In this document: positions 44,584 to 52,799 of the stretch, in pieces | How the letters are laid out: every line of letters starts with the position of its first letter | Position numbering within the stretch: the stretch's first letter is position 1 | DNA from: Mesoterricola sediminis | Lineage (GTDB): Bacteria; Acidobacteriota; Holophagae; Holophagales; Holophagaceae | Length of the DNA: 64,000 nucleotides | Reading direction: 5' to 3' | Assembly (NCBI RefSeq): GCF_030295425.1 | Contig: NZ_AP027081.1 | Span: forward strand, 2,525,001 to 2,589,000 | Notes under the pieces: generated by a model | What the model was told of the DNA's origin: nothing | What the model saw: the letters and a program-made list of their open reading frames with translations, nothing else | The model's database searches: none | Translations under genes and position numbers: made by a program

Positions 44584-45446
44584 GTCCCGAATCCATCACA
44601 GCCGCCGAGTTCCGCCTCATCCGCGACTACATCCAGGAGCACTGCGGCATCTGCCTGGGCGACGAGAAGGCCTACCTGATCGAGACGCGCCTGGCCGGGC
44701 TCATGGTCCAGCACGGCTGCACCGATTTCGGCAGCTTCTACCGCCTGGCCAAGGGCGGCGACTCCCCCCAGCTCCGGGAGCAGGTCATCGACGCCATGAC
44801 CACGAACGAGACCCTCTGGTTCCGGGACCAGCACCCCTTCTCCATCCTGGAGGAGCAGCTCCTGCCGCCCCTGGCCGAGGAGATCCTCAAGGGGAACCGG
44901 TTCCGGGTCCGGATCTGGTCCGCGGCCTGCTCGACGGGCCAGGAGCCCTACAGCATCGCCATGACCATCCAGGAGTTCTGCAAGCGGACCCCGGGACTCC
45001 AGCCGGGCCACTTCGAGATCATCGCCTCCGACATCTCCCCCTCCGCCCTCTTCCTGGCGAAGGCCGGGCGCTACGACGAGAACGCCATCCGCCGCGGCCT
45101 GCCCGACGACATGAAACGGAAGTACTTCCACCCGGACGGCCAGGTCTGGAAGGTCAACGACGACGTCAAGGCCATGATCTCCTTCCGGAAGTTCAACCTG
45201 CAGGATTCCATGGAGCCCCTGGGGCGCATGGACATCGTCTTCTGCCGCTACGTCACCATCTACTTCGCCGACGACTTCAAGCGCCGGATCTTCCAGGGCC
45301 TCGCACGGCTCCTGGGCCCGGGCGGGCACCTCCTGGTGAGCGCCGTCGAATCGCTGCGCGGCATCGCCGACGAATTCCTGCCCCTCACCCACGGCGGAGG
45401 CCTCTACTACCGCTGCGAGCCCCAGAATCCGGGAGGCGCCCCATGA
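44580..45446 (+). CDS. cheR: Chemotaxis protein methyltransferase CheR
   Basis: CheR methylates receptor glutamates with S-adenosylmethionine. The 288 residues show the N-terminal helical domain (AEFRLIRDYIQEHCGICLGD), the TNETLWFRDQHPF motif, the SAM-binding IWSAACSTGQEPYSIAMTIQ, the block ASDISPSALFLAKAGRYDEN, and IVFCRYVTIYFADDFKRRIF near the end. The ATG overlaps the cheB stop, and its own stop overlaps cheY. Confidence 0.95.
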   Translation: MSPESITAAEFRLIRDYIQEHCGICLGDEKAYLIETRLAGLMVQHGCTDFGSFYRLAKGGDSPQLREQVIDAMTTNETLWFRDQHPFSILEEQLLPPLAEEILKGNRFRVRIWSAACSTGQEPYSIAMTIQEFCKRTPGLQPGHFEIIASDISPSALFLAKAGRYDENAIRRGLPDDMKRKYFHPDGQVWKVNDDVKAMISFRKFNLQDSMEPLGRMDIVFCRYVTIYFADDFKRRIFQGLARLLGPGGHLLVSAVESLRGIADEFLPLTHGGGLYYRCEPQNPGGAP

Positions 45447-45820
45447 AGATCCTTTCCGTGGACGATTCCGCGACCATGCGCAAGATCATCGGCCGCGTCG
45501 TCGGCATGCTGGGCTACGACCTCCTGGAGGCCGGGACCGGCGAGGATGGCATCGCCGTCCTGGAGCAGAACGTGGCGGACGTGGCCCTGGTGATCATGGA
45601 CATCAACATGCCCGGCATGGACGGCATCAGCGCCCTGGAGGCCATCAAGGCCAATGAACGCACCCGCAACGTCCCCGTGATGATGGTGACCACCGACAGC
45701 GACCGGCAGCGCATCATCCAGGCCGTGCGGGCCGGCGCGGCCAACTACGTCACCAAGCCCTTCACCCACGACGACCTCGCCGCCAAGATCGCCGACACCC
45801 TGGGGGCCTCCGAGTTCTGA
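45443..45820 (+). CDS. cheY: CheY-like single-domain response regulator
   Basis: A 125-residue stand-alone receiver: acidic pair in LSVDDSATMRKIIGRV, phosphoacceptor Asp 53 in VIMDINMPGMDG, Thr in MMVTTDSDRQR, and Lys 105 in YVTKPFTHDDL. No output domain. Last gene of the cheBRY unit, coupled by ATGA to cheR; most likely the diffusible output of this array, to the flagellar motor or to pili. A hairpin follows. Confidence 0.93.
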   Translation: MKILSVDDSATMRKIIGRVVGMLGYDLLEAGTGEDGIAVLEQNVADVALVIMDINMPGMDGISALEAIKANERTRNVPVMMVTTDSDRQRIIQAVRAGAANYVTKPFTHDDLAAKIADTLGASEF

Positions 45821-45837
45821 GGGCCCTGCCGGGCCCC

Positions 45838-45857
45838 CGGGAATCCCTTGATTCCCG
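45838..45857 (+). terminator. Hairpin after cheY
   Basis: CGGGAATC and GATTCCCG form an eight-base-pair stem with a four-base loop, 18 bases past the stop codon. No T run follows (AGGAAAAACC), so intrinsic termination is uncertain. Confidence 0.45.
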
Positions 45858-45882
45858 AGGAAAAACCGAGCCAGCGAGCGTA

Positions 45883-45902
45883 GGATGGGGGCATCCCCAT
45901 CC
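45883..45902 (+). promoter_or_regulatory. Perfect hairpin in the amidohydrolase leader
   Basis: GGATGGGG-GCAT-CCCCATCC folds into a perfect eight-base-pair stem ending five bases before the GGAGG of the next gene. It may help end the che transcript or affect translation of the amidohydrolase; no known riboswitch pattern is visible. Confidence 0.35.
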
Positions 45903-45916
45903 AGTCCGGAGGTGCC

Positions 45917-47245
45917 ATGCCTCGCCGCGCCCTGCTCGCCTTCGCCCTCGCCGTCCTGCCGGCCCTCGCCCAGGAGGTCCCCCATGTGCTCTTCCAGGAC
46001 GTGCGGATCTTCGACGGCCGCAGCCCGGCCCTGTCGGCGCCCGCCCACGTCCTGGTGAAGGGCAACCGCATCGCGCGCATCTCCACGACGCCCATCCCCG
46101 TGGACCCGGGCGCCCGGACCCAGGTGATCGCCGGCGGGGGGCGGACCCTCATGCCCGGCCTCATCGACGCCCACTGGCACAGCATGATGGCCGCCGTGCC
46201 CCAGAGCCTCTCCCTCGTCGCCGACCAGGGCTACCTGTACCTCCTGGCGGGCTGGGAGGCCCGGGAGACCCTCCTGCGCGGGTTCACCAGCGTCCGCGAC
46301 CTCGCGGGCCCGGCCATCGGCCTCAAGCAGGCCATCGACGCGGGCCTCGTGGAAGGCCCCCGCATCTGGGTGGCCGGCGCCATGATCAGCCAGACGGGTG
46401 GCCACGGCGATTTCCGGTTCCCCTACGAGGTGCCCCGGGCCCCCGGCGCGCCCCTGAGCCACGCCGAGGTGACGGGCGCCTCCGCCCTCGCGGACAGCCC
46501 GGACGAGGTGCGGCTGCGGGCCCGGGAGCAGCTCATGCGCGGCTCGGTCTTCCTGAAGCTGGCCGCGGGCGGCGGCGTCGCCTCCAACTACGATCCCCTG
46601 GACGCCAGCCAGTACACCGAGGCCGAGATCCGCGCAGCGGTGGAGGCGGCGGAGAACATGGGCACGTACGTCACCGTCCACGCCTACACCCCCCGGGCCA
46701 TCCAGACCGCCATCCGCGGCGGGGTGAAGTGCGTCGACCACGGCCAGCTCATGGACGAGGCCACCGCCCGCCTCATGGCGGAAAAGGACATCTGGCTCTG
46801 CCTCCAGCCCTTCCTGGACGACGAGGACGCGGCCCCGTTCCCGCCGGGCTCCGACAACCAGCTCAAGATGCTGGCCATGCACCGGGGCACGGACACGGCC
46901 TACGCCCTGGCCAAGCGCTTCAAGCTCCGCCTCGCCTGGGGGACCGACGTGCTCTTCGACCCGCGCCTGGCGGCGCGCCAGAACGCGCAGCTGGCCAAGA
47001 TGACCCGCTGGTTCACCCCGGCGGAGACCCTCACCATGGCCACGGCCACCAACGCCGAACTCCTGGCCCTGAGCGGCCCCCGCAACCCCTACCCCGGCGC
47101 GCTGGGGGTGGTGAAGGAGGGCGCGCTGGCGGACCTCCTCCTGGTGGACGGGAACCCCCTCGCGGACCTGAAGGTCATCGCGGATCCCCGGAAGAACTTC
47201 AAGGTGATCATGAAGGACGGGAGGATCCACAAGAACGCCCTGTAG
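45917..47245 (+). CDS. Secreted metal-dependent amidohydrolase
   Basis: A 442-residue exported amidohydrolase of the imidazolonepropionase/Xaa-Pro dipeptidase-like group. Signal peptide RRALLAFALAVLPALAQ; metal ligands follow the superfamily order: HxH in LIDAHWHSMM, the likely carboxylated Lys in VFLKLAAGGGVA, His in VTVHAYTPRA, His in CVDHGQLMDE and Asp in AWGTDVLFDP. The N-terminal beta sandwich (FQDVRIFDGR, LVKGNRIARI) is closed by the C-terminal strands (GALADLLLVDGNPLADL). The substrate cannot be read from sequence. GGAGG lies five bases before the ATG. It ends convergently with nadC, eight bases apart. Confidence 0.92.
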   Translation: MPRRALLAFALAVLPALAQEVPHVLFQDVRIFDGRSPALSAPAHVLVKGNRIARISTTPIPVDPGARTQVIAGGGRTLMPGLIDAHWHSMMAAVPQSLSLVADQGYLYLLAGWEARETLLRGFTSVRDLAGPAIGLKQAIDAGLVEGPRIWVAGAMISQTGGHGDFRFPYEVPRAPGAPLSHAEVTGASALADSPDEVRLRAREQLMRGSVFLKLAAGGGVASNYDPLDASQYTEAEIRAAVEAAENMGTYVTVHAYTPRAIQTAIRGGVKCVDHGQLMDEATARLMAEKDIWLCLQPFLDDEDAAPFPPGSDNQLKMLAMHRGTDTAYALAKRFKLRLAWGTDVLFDPRLAARQNAQLAKMTRWFTPAETLTMATATNAELLALSGPRNPYPGALGVVKEGALADLLLVDGNPLADLKVIADPRKNFKVIMKDGRIHKNAL

Positions 47246-47253
47246 GGCGCCCG

Positions 47254-48099
47254 TCAGAAGCGGAGGCTGAGGTCGGCGGCGGGGGCGCTGTGGGTGAGGG
47301 CGCCGACGCTGAGGTAGTCCACCCCGGTCTCGGCCACGGGCCGGGCCCGCTCCAGGGACATGTTGCCGCTGGCCTCCAGGAAGACCCGGCTGCCCTGGGC
47401 GATCCGGAGGGCGACGGCCTCGGCCATGCGGTCCACGCTCATGTTGTCCAGGAGGATGCCGTCCACCTCGGGGATCCCCATGGCCTCGGCGACCTGGTCG
47501 AGGGTCTCGGCCTCCACCTCGATGCGCACGAGGCTGGGCGCCACGGCCCGGGCCCGGGCCACCGCGGGCCCGATGCCGCCGGCGGCCGCGATGTGGTTCT
47601 CCTTGATGAGGATCCCGTCCCCCAGGGTCAGCCTGTGGTTGAAGCCGCCGCCGCAGCGCACCGCGTACTTCTCCAGCACCTTGAGGCCGGGGGTCGTCTT
47701 GCGGGTGTCCAGGATGCGCGCGCCGGTCCCGGCCACGGCGTCCGCGAAGGCCCGGGTGAGGGTGGCCGTCCCCGACAGGCGCTGGAGGAGGTTGAGCATC
47801 ACCCGCTCCGCCATGAGGATGGCCCGGCTGGAGCCCTCGATGCGGAGGGCCTCGTCGCCGGGGCGCAGGCGGTCGCCGTCCCGGGCCGGGAGGTCCACGC
47901 GCAGGGCCGGGTCCACGGCCAGGAGCACCTCCCGCGCCACGGGGAGCCCCGCCACGGTCAGGTCCTGCTTGGCCACGACCCGGGCCGCCATGGGGCGGTC
48001 CGGCACGGCCGCCGTCGTCCAGTCCTGGGTGCCCCAGTCCTCCCGCAGGAAGGCCTTGAGGGCGTCCAGGTAGGTCAGGGGGTGGGGCGGGTTGTGCAT
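47254..48099 (-). CDS. nadC: Nicotinate-nucleotide pyrophosphorylase (quinolinate PRTase)
   Basis: NadC makes nicotinate mononucleotide from quinolinate and PRPP in de novo NAD synthesis. The 281 residues contain FLREDWGTQDWTTAAV, GSSRAILMAERVMLNLLQRL SGTAT, ILDTRKTTPGLKVLEKYAV, CGGGFNHRLTLGDGILIKEN and the C-terminal VFLEASGNMSLERARPVAET GVDYLSVGALTHS. The start is the ATG at 48099; the upstream in-frame extension has no homology. nadA and nadB are not in the window. The HIT gene lies seven bases upstream, so the two form a pair. Confidence 0.95.
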   Translation of the reverse strand: MHNPPHPLTYLDALKAFLREDWGTQDWTTAAVPDRPMAARVVAKQDLTVAGLPVAREVLLAVDPALRVDLPARDGDRLRPGDEALRIEGSSRAILMAERVMLNLLQRLSGTATLTRAFADAVAGTGARILDTRKTTPGLKVLEKYAVRCGGGFNHRLTLGDGILIKENHIAAAGGIGPAVARARAVAPSLVRIEVEAETLDQVAEAMGIPEVDGILLDNMSVDRMAEAVALRIAQGSRVFLEASGNMSLERARPVAETGVDYLSVGALTHSAPAADLSLRF

Positions 48100-48106
48100 G
48101 GCTCCA

Positions 48107-48457
48107 TTAAACCATCTTGCCGGCCATGGGCCGTCCGCCCAGCACATGGAAGTGCAGGTGGAACACGGTCTGGCCCGCGTCGGGACCGCAGTTGGAAACG
48201 AGCCGCCAGCCGTTCGCCGCGCAACCCTGGGCCTCGGCCAGCTCCTTGGCCACCAGGGCGATGCGGCCCACGAGGCGGGCCCGGTCCGGGGTGAGCTCGT
48301 TCAGGCCGGCGAAGTGCTCCCGGGGCACCAGGACGAGGTGGACGGGGGCCTGGGGGGCGATGTCCTTGAAGGCCACCACGTCCGCGTCCTGGTGGACGAT
48401 CGTCGCGGGGATGCGCCCCTCCGCGATCGCGCAGAAGATGCAATTGCTGTCGGCCAT
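48107..48457 (-). CDS. HIT-family nucleotide hydrolase
   Basis: A 116-residue histidine-triad protein of the HinT type. N-terminal zinc/cysteine motif NCIFCAIAEGRIPA, the block FKDIAPQAPVHLVLVPREHF, and the catalytic triad H-x-H-x-H at residues 100-104 (TVFHLHFHVLGGRPM). HinT proteins hydrolyse nucleoside phosphoramidates and adenylates. The AGGAGG five bases before the ATG is a perfect ribosome site. It is divergent from trmL and directly upstream of nadC. Confidence 0.95.
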   Translation of the reverse strand: MADSNCIFCAIAEGRIPATIVHQDADVVAFKDIAPQAPVHLVLVPREHFAGLNELTPDRARLVGRIALVAKELAEAQGCAANGWRLVSNCGPDAGQTVFHLHFHVLGGRPMAGKMV

Positions 48458-48512
48458 GGGTCCTCCTGGACGGTATTGTGCGCCCGGGGCGCCGTGGATG
48501 CCATCATGGAGC

Positions 48513-48971
48513 ATGGCCCTGCACATCATCCTCGTCCACCCCGAGATCCCCCAGAACACCGGCAGCATCGGGCGCCTCTGCGTCTCCACCGACACCCGGC
48601 TGCACCTGATCCACCCCCTGGGCTTCGATACCTCCGACTACTACCTGCGCCGCGCGGGGCTGGACTACTGGGAGCGCCTGGCCCCCGAGCACCACGCCAG
48701 CTGGGAGGCCTTCCGGGCGGCCTACCCCAACCTGCCCCTGTGGCTCTTCACCACCAAGGGGGAGCGCCGCCACACGGACGTGGCCTGGCGGGAGGGGGAC
48801 GGCCTCGTGTTCGGCCGGGAGACCCAGGGCCTCGAACCGGAGATCCTCGCCGAGCTCCCGGACCGGCACGTGCGCATCCCCATGCGGGGCACCTTCCACC
48901 GGAGCCTGAACCTGGCCCAGGCCGCGGCGGTGGGCCTCTACGAGGCCCTCAGACAGATCGAGGCCTGGTAA
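48513..48971 (+). CDS. trmL: tRNA (cytidine/uridine-2'-O-)-methyltransferase TrmL
   Basis: SPOUT-class enzyme that 2'-O-methylates the wobble base 34 of certain leucine tRNAs. The 152 residues match the family end to end: ILVHPEIPQNTGSIGRLCVS, LHLIHPLGF, the SAM-knot GLVFGRETQGLEPEI, and IPMRGTFHRSLNLAQAAAVG LYEALRQ. It overlaps the tail of a small opposite-strand frame by 23 bases. Length is typical. Confidence 0.94.
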   Translation: MALHIILVHPEIPQNTGSIGRLCVSTDTRLHLIHPLGFDTSDYYLRRAGLDYWERLAPEHHASWEAFRAAYPNLPLWLFTTKGERRHTDVAWREGDGLVFGRETQGLEPEILAELPDRHVRIPMRGTFHRSLNLAQAAAVGLYEALRQIEAW

Positions 48972-49185
48972 AGGCCCGGGGCCGGGCGAGGATCCGCAGG
49001 CCTTCCCCGGCCCGCAACCGGGCCTCCCGCAGGCCCCGCCGCCGGTCCCAACCCTGGAGGCGGGCCGAGGCCCGGACCCGCCGGGGAGCGTCCGTCCGAA
49101 CGCCCCGGGGCGCCCGCACCCCCAAGGCCGCCGCCGTCGCGGCGAAGGCGAGGACGATGCCGCGGAGCAGGGTTCGGAGGGGCAT
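48949..49185 (-). CDS. Small Arg-rich membrane-anchored hypothetical protein
   Basis: A 78-residue frame starting MPLRTLLRGIVLAFAATAAA LG, one N-terminal hydrophobic helix, then a very basic tail with about 25 arginines (PRGVRTDAPRRVRASARLQG). Third positions are nearly all G or C, as in true genes, but also as expected by chance in DNA this GC-rich. The start has a weak AAAGG upstream, and the end runs into trmL on the other strand. I do not recognise a family. The 264 bases from 49186 to 49449 hold no gene. Confidence 0.35.
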   Translation of the reverse strand: MPLRTLLRGIVLAFAATAAALGVRAPRGVRTDAPRRVRASARLQGWDRRRGLREARLRAGEGLRILARPRAFTRPRSV

Positions 49186-49449
49186 GGGACTGCCTTTCGG
49201 GCGGGGCCGGACGGCCGGTGTCCAGGATGGACCCGCCGGCCGGGAGAAACGTTGAGCCGCCGGTGAGGGCCAAAGGGTTGGGAAGGCCCGGCGTCCCCGC
49301 TTCCAGGCCCGGCCTGTCCCAGGGCTTCCCGCTTCGAAGCGGAAACCCAAGCGCTGCGCCAAGGGCCGGGGCTCCTCCGCGGGCCTCAGCGCCTCTCCAA
49401 GGGCATCGACAGACGCCTGCGCGGCTTGGACCCCGCGCTGGTCCGACGC

Positions 49450-50397
49450 TCAGGCGAAGGGGCACTCGGGGGTGACGCGCATGCGGAAGGCGCCCGGCTC
49501 CACGGTGAGTTCGGCCCGGTCCCGGGCCGGGGCGGGTTCGCCGTCCATGTGCCAAGGGCTGGGCCGGTCCAGGCGCAGGGTGGCGCGGAGTAGGCGGCCT
49601 TCCTGGCGCAGGGGCGTCCGGCCCCCCTCCCGGAACAGCTGGGGCACCTCGGAGAGGGCGTCCCACACCCCCGGCCGGGCCAGGGTCACCCAGCTCAGGA
49701 GGCCGTCGGCCGGATGGGCCCCGGGGGCGATCCAGAGGCCGGACCCGTACTGGGGGAGGTTGGCGAAGCACAGGCTCCAGGCGGTTTTCGGCAGCCCAGG
49801 CTCGGTCCCGCGCCAGGCGGCCCGGAGCCTGTCCATGCGGGTCCCGGGTTCGGGCACCGCCGGCAGATCGGCCTCCCACCGGAGACCCAGGGGGGTGTGC
49901 CGGCGCCAGAGGCCGAGGCAGGCCCGGGCGTAGGTGGAGAACCCGCGGCCAGGCGCCTGGTCGAAGGCGTGGGCGACCTCGGCTTCGAAGCCGGTCCCGC
50001 AGAGGTTCAGGAAGGGGTCCCCATCCAGGCGGGGCAGGTCCATGGCCAGGTCCCGGCCCTCCAGGAGCCGCAGCACGGCCCCGGCGGGGTCCAGGGGGGT
50101 GCGCAGGCCGCGCACGAGCCCGTTGCCCGAGCCCCCGGGCACGGCGGCCAGGGCCACGGGGCAGCCGGCCTCGGCCAGGGCCCGGCCCGCGTGGTGCAGA
50201 GTGCCGTCCCCGCCCCATACGAACAAGGGGCCGCCAGCCGCGGCGGCCTGCTGGATCCACGGGGAGTAGTCGAAGGGGGGCGCCAGGGGGACCGGCTCCA
50301 GGCGCGCCGCCAGATCGGCGGGGAGCCGGGCCAGGAGGGCGTGCGGGTCGAGCCGTCCGTGGCCGGACCGGGGATTGAAGACGAGGGGCAGCTTCAC
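49450..50397 (-). CDS. Diacylglycerol kinase-family lipid kinase
   Basis: A 315-residue member of the DAGK/LCB5/YegS family. Residues LPLVFNPRSGHGRL at the start, the nucleotide-binding GGDGTLHHAGRALAEAGCPV and LAAVPGGSGNGLVRGLRTPL (the usual form is GTGN) identify the catalytic domain; the C-terminal beta sandwich carries VDGEP-like WHMDGEPAPARDRAELTVEP. Such enzymes phosphorylate diacylglycerol or sphingoid lipids at the inner membrane. The GTG start overlaps the stop of the pseudouridine synthase gene (GTGA), so expression is coupled. Confidence 0.9.
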   Translation of the reverse strand: MKLPLVFNPRSGHGRLDPHALLARLPADLAARLEPVPLAPPFDYSPWIQQAAAAGGPLFVWGGDGTLHHAGRALAEAGCPVALAAVPGGSGNGLVRGLRTPLDPAGAVLRLLEGRDLAMDLPRLDGDPFLNLCGTGFEAEVAHAFDQAPGRGFSTYARACLGLWRRHTPLGLRWEADLPAVPEPGTRMDRLRAAWRGTEPGLPKTAWSLCFANLPQYGSGLWIAPGAHPADGLLSWVTLARPGVWDALSEVPQLFREGGRTPLRQEGRLLRATLRLDRPSPWHMDGEPAPARDRAELTVEPGAFRMRVTPECPFA

Positions 50398-51266
50398 GCC
50401 GGACCTCCCAGGAACCGCAGGGGGGGCGCCACCAGGTCCAGCCGCACGCCGGTGACGGGGTGCTCCAGGCTCAGCTTCCAGGCGTGGAGCCACAGCTGGT
50501 CCGCCGGGACCCCCCCGTAGAGGTTGTCGCCCCAGACGGGGGCGCCCAGGTGGAAGAGGTGGACGCGGATCTGGTGCGTCCGGCCCGTGTGGGGCGTGGC
50601 CACGACATAGAACCCGGGGGCGAGGCCGGGGACCTCGTCCGGCGCCAGGGGCCGGAAGTCGGTCCGGCTCGGCCGGGGCTCCAGCAGGTCCCCCGTGCAC
50701 CCGAACCGGGCCGGGGTCGCGCCCCGGAGGCGGCCGATGGGCAGGTCCACGGTGACCGGCTCCACGTGGCGGGGCACGCGGGCCAGGTAGGTCTTCTCCA
50801 GGGTCCTCGCCTGGAACTGGCTGCCCAGGTGGGCCCCGGGATGCTTGGCCAGGACGATCACGCCCGAGGTGCCCTGGTCCAGCCGATGCTGGAGGGCCAG
50901 GAACTGGCCCGGCCGGCGCCGCTGGAGCAGGGCGAGCAGGTCGTGGCGGTCCGAGGCCTGCGTGCCCTGGGAGGCCATGCCCCCGGGCTTGTCCACCACG
51001 AGGAGGAAGTCGTCCTCGTAGAGCACGGGGACGTCGGCGTCGGGCGGATCCCCCAGGGCGTCGTCCACGGAGACGCGCACCTCCACGCCCGGGCGCACCA
51101 CGCGCCCCGCGACCTTGACCCGGGCCCGGGCCACCTGGACCCCGCCCAGCATCAGCACTTCGCGGGCCTTGCGCCGGCTCAGCCCCGTCCGCGAGGCGAC
51201 GAGCTGGTCCAGGCGGAGACCTTCCTCCGCGGGATCCACGATGAATTTCCAGGTGCGCGTCGCCAT
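50394..51266 (-). CDS. RluA-family pseudouridine synthase
   Basis: A 290-residue RluA/RluD-type enzyme. N-terminal S4 RNA-binding domain (LRLDQLVASRTGLSRRKARE VLMLGGVQV), then the catalytic domain with VLYEDDFLLVVDKPGGM, the catalytic Asp in LQHRLDQGTSGVIVLAKHPG, and ATPHTGRTHQIRVHLFHLGA PVWGDNLYGG near the end. It isomerises uridines in rRNA or tRNA; the target site cannot be assigned from sequence. Divergent from mlaE across 41 bases. Confidence 0.92.
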   Translation of the reverse strand: MATRTWKFIVDPAEEGLRLDQLVASRTGLSRRKAREVLMLGGVQVARARVKVAGRVVRPGVEVRVSVDDALGDPPDADVPVLYEDDFLLVVDKPGGMASQGTQASDRHDLLALLQRRRPGQFLALQHRLDQGTSGVIVLAKHPGAHLGSQFQARTLEKTYLARVPRHVEPVTVDLPIGRLRGATPARFGCTGDLLEPRPSRTDFRPLAPDEVPGLAPGFYVVATPHTGRTHQIRVHLFHLGAPVWGDNLYGGVPADQLWLHAWKLSLEHPVTGVRLDLVAPPLRFLGGPA

Positions 51267-51307
51267 CTCTTTAGCTTACCGTGGCACGGATTGGGTAGGG
51301 TGGAGGC

Positions 51308-52135
51308 ATGGAATCCCAGGAGGCCGCCAGGAGGGTGCTCACGCTGCCCGCGCAGGCCGCGCGCGGGCTGGGGGAGAGCGTCCGGAGCCTCCTCGCCCAC
51401 ACGGGATCCGTGGCCTGGCTCCTGCACGCGTGCACCGGCGGCCTCCTGCGCCTCGACCGGAGCCGCTTCCAGGTGGTCCGCGAGGTGACCCGGACCCAGA
51501 TCCGATTCACGGCCCTGGACGCCCTCCCCCTGTGCACCCTGGCGGCCCTGCTCCTCGGGGGCCTCACCCTGCTCCAGGTCTTCGGGCAGCTCTCGGGCTT
51601 CGGCATGGAGACCTACCTCTGCCAGGTCCTCGCGCAGCTGGTCATCCGCGAGCTGGGGCCGCTCCTCGTGGGCGTGGTCGTCATCAGCCGCAGCGGCACC
51701 GCCATCGCCACCGAGATGGCCTCGCGCCAGCTGAGCGGCGAGATCGACGCCCTCCACCTGGCCGGGATCGACCCGGCCCAGTACCTGCTCCTGCCCCGGC
51801 TCCTGGGCGGCGTCATCAGCCTGTTCACGCTCATCGTCTACGTCGACACCGTCGCCCTCCTGGGGGGCTTCGCGGTGGCCTGGCTGCGCCTGCCCCTGTC
51901 CCTCACCGCCTTCCTCGACGCCCTGGGGCGCGCGGTGGGCCCGCGGGAGCTGGCCATCACCGCCTTCAAGGCCCTCGTCTTCGGGGCCGCCATCCCCCTG
52001 CTCTGCTGCTCTTGCGGGCTGCGGGTCCGCCGCAGCACCACGGAGATCCCCCAGGCGGTCACCCGAGCCGCGGTGGGCTCCCTGGCGATCCTCCTGCTGG
52101 CCGGCGCCTTCCTGTCGGTGCTCATCTATGCCTGA
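51308..52135 (+). CDS. mlaE: MlaE-family ABC transporter permease
   Basis: A 275-residue inner-membrane permease of the Mla/MCE phospholipid transport type. Characteristic blocks: QVLAQLVIRELGPLLVGVVV ISRSGTAIATEM, SGEIDALHLAGIDPAQYLLL PRLLGGVISL and TAFKALVFGAAIPLLCCSCG. Four or more membrane helices follow an amphipathic N-terminus. It is followed with eight bases of overlap by the ATPase-like gene and then the MCE-domain gene, the usual E-F-D set for moving lipids between inner and outer membranes. Confidence 0.92.
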   Translation: MESQEAARRVLTLPAQAARGLGESVRSLLAHTGSVAWLLHACTGGLLRLDRSRFQVVREVTRTQIRFTALDALPLCTLAALLLGGLTLLQVFGQLSGFGMETYLCQVLAQLVIRELGPLLVGVVVISRSGTAIATEMASRQLSGEIDALHLAGIDPAQYLLLPRLLGGVISLFTLIVYVDTVALLGGFAVAWLRLPLSLTAFLDALGRAVGPRELAITAFKALVFGAAIPLLCCSCGLRVRRSTTEIPQAVTRAAVGSLAILLLAGAFLSVLIYA

Positions 52136-52799
52136 GCCCCTGCTCCTCCTGGAGGGCGCCACCCTCGACGCCCCCGACGGCCGGCCCATCTTCTCGGGGC
52201 TGGACGCGATCATCCTGCCAGGGGAGCGTTGGCGCCTGCGGGCCGCGCCCGGCACCGGGGCCACCGCTCTCCTCCGCCTCTGCGCGGGCCTGGTCCAGCC
52301 CGACCGCGGCCGAGTCCGCCTGGCCGGCCAAGCCCCGGACGTGGACGCGCGGCACCCCTTCGTGGAGGCCGGCCACCTGGGGTGGGTCCCCACGGACGGC
52401 GGCCTGGCCGTGAACCTGACCCTCCGGGACAACGTGGCCCTGCCCCTGCGCTTCGTGCGGGGCCTGGACCGGGAGTCCGCCCAGGCGGAAGCCGCCCGGT
52501 GGCTGGACCTGGCCGGCCTCGGCCGCGCCCAGGACCTGCGTCCCCCGGTACCGGCGGACCGCGGCTGCTGGCTGGCGGCCCTGGCCCGGGCGGGCGCCAA
52601 GGGAGCGCGGCTCTGGTTGGTGGACCGCCCTGCGGGCGACCTGGATCCCGCGGCCGCCCGCGCGGCCCGGACCCTCCTGGCCGCGGCGGCCCGGGACCCG
52701 GAGGCCGCCTTCCTGGTGGTGGGCGGCGATTGGCTTGAGGGTCCGGTCCAGGACCTGGGGCTCATGGATGGACGCCTGGCGTCCGGGAGCGGCGCATGA
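52128..52799 (+). CDS. MlaF-like ABC subunit with degenerate ATPase motifs
   Basis: Position between mlaE and mlaD, and the ABC fold order, mark this 223-residue protein as the MlaF counterpart. Key motifs are altered: Walker A is AAPGTGATALL, with Ala 45 where the ATP-binding Lys belongs; the Q-loop region reads HLGWVPTDGGLAVNLTLRDN without Gln; the signature LSGGQ is replaced by VPADR (141-145); Walker B ends LWLVDRPAGDLD with Arg 167 for the catalytic Glu; the switch His is replaced in LVVGGDW. So it probably cannot hydrolyse ATP. The frame is intact and overlaps both neighbours, so it looks maintained rather than decaying. Confidence 0.85.
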   Translation: MPEPLLLLEGATLDAPDGRPIFSGLDAIILPGERWRLRAAPGTGATALLRLCAGLVQPDRGRVRLAGQAPDVDARHPFVEAGHLGWVPTDGGLAVNLTLRDNVALPLRFVRGLDRESAQAEAARWLDLAGLGRAQDLRPPVPADRGCWLAALARAGAKGARLWLVDRPAGDLDPAAARAARTLLAAAARDPEAAFLVVGGDWLEGPVQDLGLMDGRLASGSGA

